Source: Patulibacter sp.
Lineage (GTDB): Bacteria; Actinomycetota; Thermoleophilia; Solirubrobacterales; Solirubrobacteraceae
NCBI GenBank assembly: GCA_023268575.1
Contig: JALRCL010000104.1
Location: 1 to 6,120, forward strand
Reading direction: 5' to 3'
Length of the DNA stretch: 6,120 nucleotides
This document shows, piece by piece, positions 5,398 to 6,120 of the stretch (positions are counted from its first letter, which is position 1; each line of letters begins with the position of its first letter). The notes below the pieces were generated by a model. The model searched no databases and was not told the origin of the DNA. It saw only the letters and a list, made by a program, of their open reading frames with translations. Both the position numbers and the translations under genes were made by a program.

Positions 5398-5422
5398 CAC
5401 CCTGACCGAAGTCCCCTTGAGC

Positions 5423-5428
5423 TAGCCT
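5423..5428 (+). promoter_or_regulatory. TANNNT element, possible -10 of a leaderless HxlR transcript
   Basis: TAGCCT lies 7 bp before the GTG at 5436, the spacing of leaderless actinobacterial mRNAs. There is no convincing Shine-Dalgarno sequence before this GTG. CTGACC (5402-5407), 15 bp upstream, is a possible -35 and coincides with the second direct repeat. Confidence 0.3.
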
Positions 5429-5435
5429 GGATGAC

Positions 5436-5930
5436 GTGACCTCCTCGACCGTCCACCTCACCGGACCGCTCGAGCGCCGGGACGACTGGCGCGCGTCGTC
5501 CTGCACGATCGCCGCCGCCTTCGACGTCGTCGGCAAGCGCTCGAGCTTCCTCCTGCTGCGGGAGGCGTTCTACGGCGCGACCCGGTTCGACGAGTTCGTC
5601 CGGCGGACCGAGATCAGCGAGCCGGCCGCGGCCGCGCGCCTGCGCGAGCTCGTCGCCGCGGGCCTGCTGGAGCGCGAGGACTACCGCGAGCCCGGCCAGC
5701 GCACCCGACCGGGCTACCGGCTGACCGAGGCCGGACGCGAGTTCTTCCCGGTCCTCGTCGGCCTGCAGCGGTGGGGCGACCGGTGGGCGACGGAGACCGG
5801 CGACGGCCGCGTCGCCCTGCGCCACCGCGGCTGCGGCGAGCGCGTCGACGTCGTCGTGCGGTGCGCCGCCGGCCACGAGGTCGAGCCGGACGACCTCGAC
5901 CTCACGGTCCTGCCCCGACGCGGCCGCTGA
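5436..5930 (+). CDS. HxlR-family (DUF24) winged-helix transcriptional regulator
   Basis: This is a 164-residue cytosolic DNA-binding protein. The family core runs from residue 23: CTIAAAFDVVGKRSSFLLLREAF, then RFDEFVRRTEIS, ARLRELVAAGLLERE as the recognition region, and the wing YRLTEAGREFFPVLVGLQRWGDRW (94-117). C23 sits at the N-terminal cysteine position that in some HxlR members senses electrophiles or oxidants. A C-terminal extension past residue 125 carries C133 and C143-A-A-G-H147, a pattern seen in longer HxlR proteins and possibly a metal or redox site. The start is GTG at 5436; the ATG at 5431 hits a stop after two codons, and no other in-frame start precedes the conserved core. It is divergent from the thiolase, with shared repeats between, so control of the thiolase and of itself is the simplest reading (inference). 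The ligand is unknown. Confidence 0.93.
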   Translation: MTSSTVHLTGPLERRDDWRASSCTIAAAFDVVGKRSSFLLLREAFYGATRFDEFVRRTEISEPAAAARLRELVAAGLLEREDYREPGQRTRPGYRLTEAGREFFPVLVGLQRWGDRWATETGDGRVALRHRGCGERVDVVVRCAAGHEVEPDDLDLTVLPRRGR

Positions 5931-6120
5931 CGACCGCCCCGGTCGCGACGACCCGGCGGGCGATGCGCGGATCGACCCTCCGACGGCGCGGCGGCGCGTG
6001 CCGATCGTGGGTCGCCGGACCGCGCCCGGGCTCCGACGCGCCTCCGGCACGGCCGCCGCGGGCGCGCGCGGCGCGCCGGACGACGACCGCCCGGCGCGGA
6101 CGACGGGGAAGCCGTCAGGG

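Larger units (their letters stand above)
5367..5412. repeat. Two 11-bp direct repeats in the thiolase/HxlR divergent promoter gap
   Basis: CTGACTGAAGT (5367-5377) and CTGACCGAAGT (5402-5412) match at 10 of 11 positions and are spaced 35 bp start to start. B. subtilis HxlR is known to bind tandem direct repeats upstream of its target operon, so these are candidate binding sites for the adjacent HxlR-family protein (inference). One copy lies near the predicted thiolase transcription start and the other just upstream of the regulator's start. Confidence 0.45.

Noticed and set aside
5353..5400. 16-residue N-terminal extension of the thiolase from ATG 5400
   Set aside because: The ATG at 5352 has a good ribosome binding site and begins the conserved thiolase N-terminus; the extension would bury the promoter elements.
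3260..5536. Upstream extension of the Nudix frame to about 957 codons
   Set aside because: Beyond GTG 3259 the translation is Arg/Gly/Pro-rich noise overlapping the Crp-type and thiolase genes; only the last 198 residues show a real domain.
5397..6050. 217-codon minus-strand frame opposite the HxlR-type gene
   Set aside because: It is antisense to a well-supported gene and has low-complexity composition with no domain.
5931..6120. Possible terminator (GGTCG-CGA-CGACC at 5941-5953) or gene end (minus-strand TGA at 6115-6117)
   Set aside because: The 5-bp stem is within chance for this base composition, and only one codon of any gene ending at 6115 would be visible.

Overview
This is a very GC-rich window with five complete genes, one partial gene and one apparently 5'-truncated gene. 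Codon use, long antisense open frames and GTG starts point to a high-GC actinobacterium. The protein styles (Crp-type regulator, MutT4-like Nudix with an Arg-rich head, FadA6-like thiolase) fit Actinomycetota, perhaps the Thermoleophilia/Solirubrobacterales. That placement is an inference from remembered families, not a search. All genes are on the minus strand except the last.

Right to left along the minus strand, the layout is as follows. (a) 5436-5930 (+) is an HxlR-family regulator, divergent from a thiolase at 4180-5352 (-). Their shared 83-bp gap is AT-richer and holds an inverted repeat and a pair of direct repeats, so the regulator may control the thiolase, itself or both. (b) The thiolase ends in a perfect 11-bp hairpin at 4142-4169. 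(c) About 190 bp with two dyad-symmetric elements (4027-4042 and 3991-4019) precede a compact cluster: Crp/Fnr-type regulator (3259-3951), Nudix hydrolase (2663-3259, start overlapping the regulator's stop as TAGTG) and ASCH-domain protein (2251-2649, 13 bp after the Nudix stop). (d) Right at the ASCH stop begins the reading frame of an Asp-box (BNR-like) repeat protein (to 1514). Its coding signal runs up to the ASCH stop with no usable start codon, so it looks 5'-truncated. It ends at a perfect 10-bp hairpin (1486-1511). (e) An AT-rich promoter with a 20-bp near-palindrome in its spacer (1365-1392) drives a DHA2-type MFS drug exporter that runs off the left edge.

Functionally, the window combines acyl-CoA breakdown (thiolase) under a probable local repressor, a ligand-responsive regulator co-transcribed with two nucleotide/RNA-type enzymes, and a separately regulated efflux pump. 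Bases 5931-6120 hold no gene I can support. I saw no tRNA, rRNA, CRISPR array, insertion sequence or attachment site. The best candidates for something undescribed are the Crp-Nudix-ASCH cluster and the operator-like palindromes.
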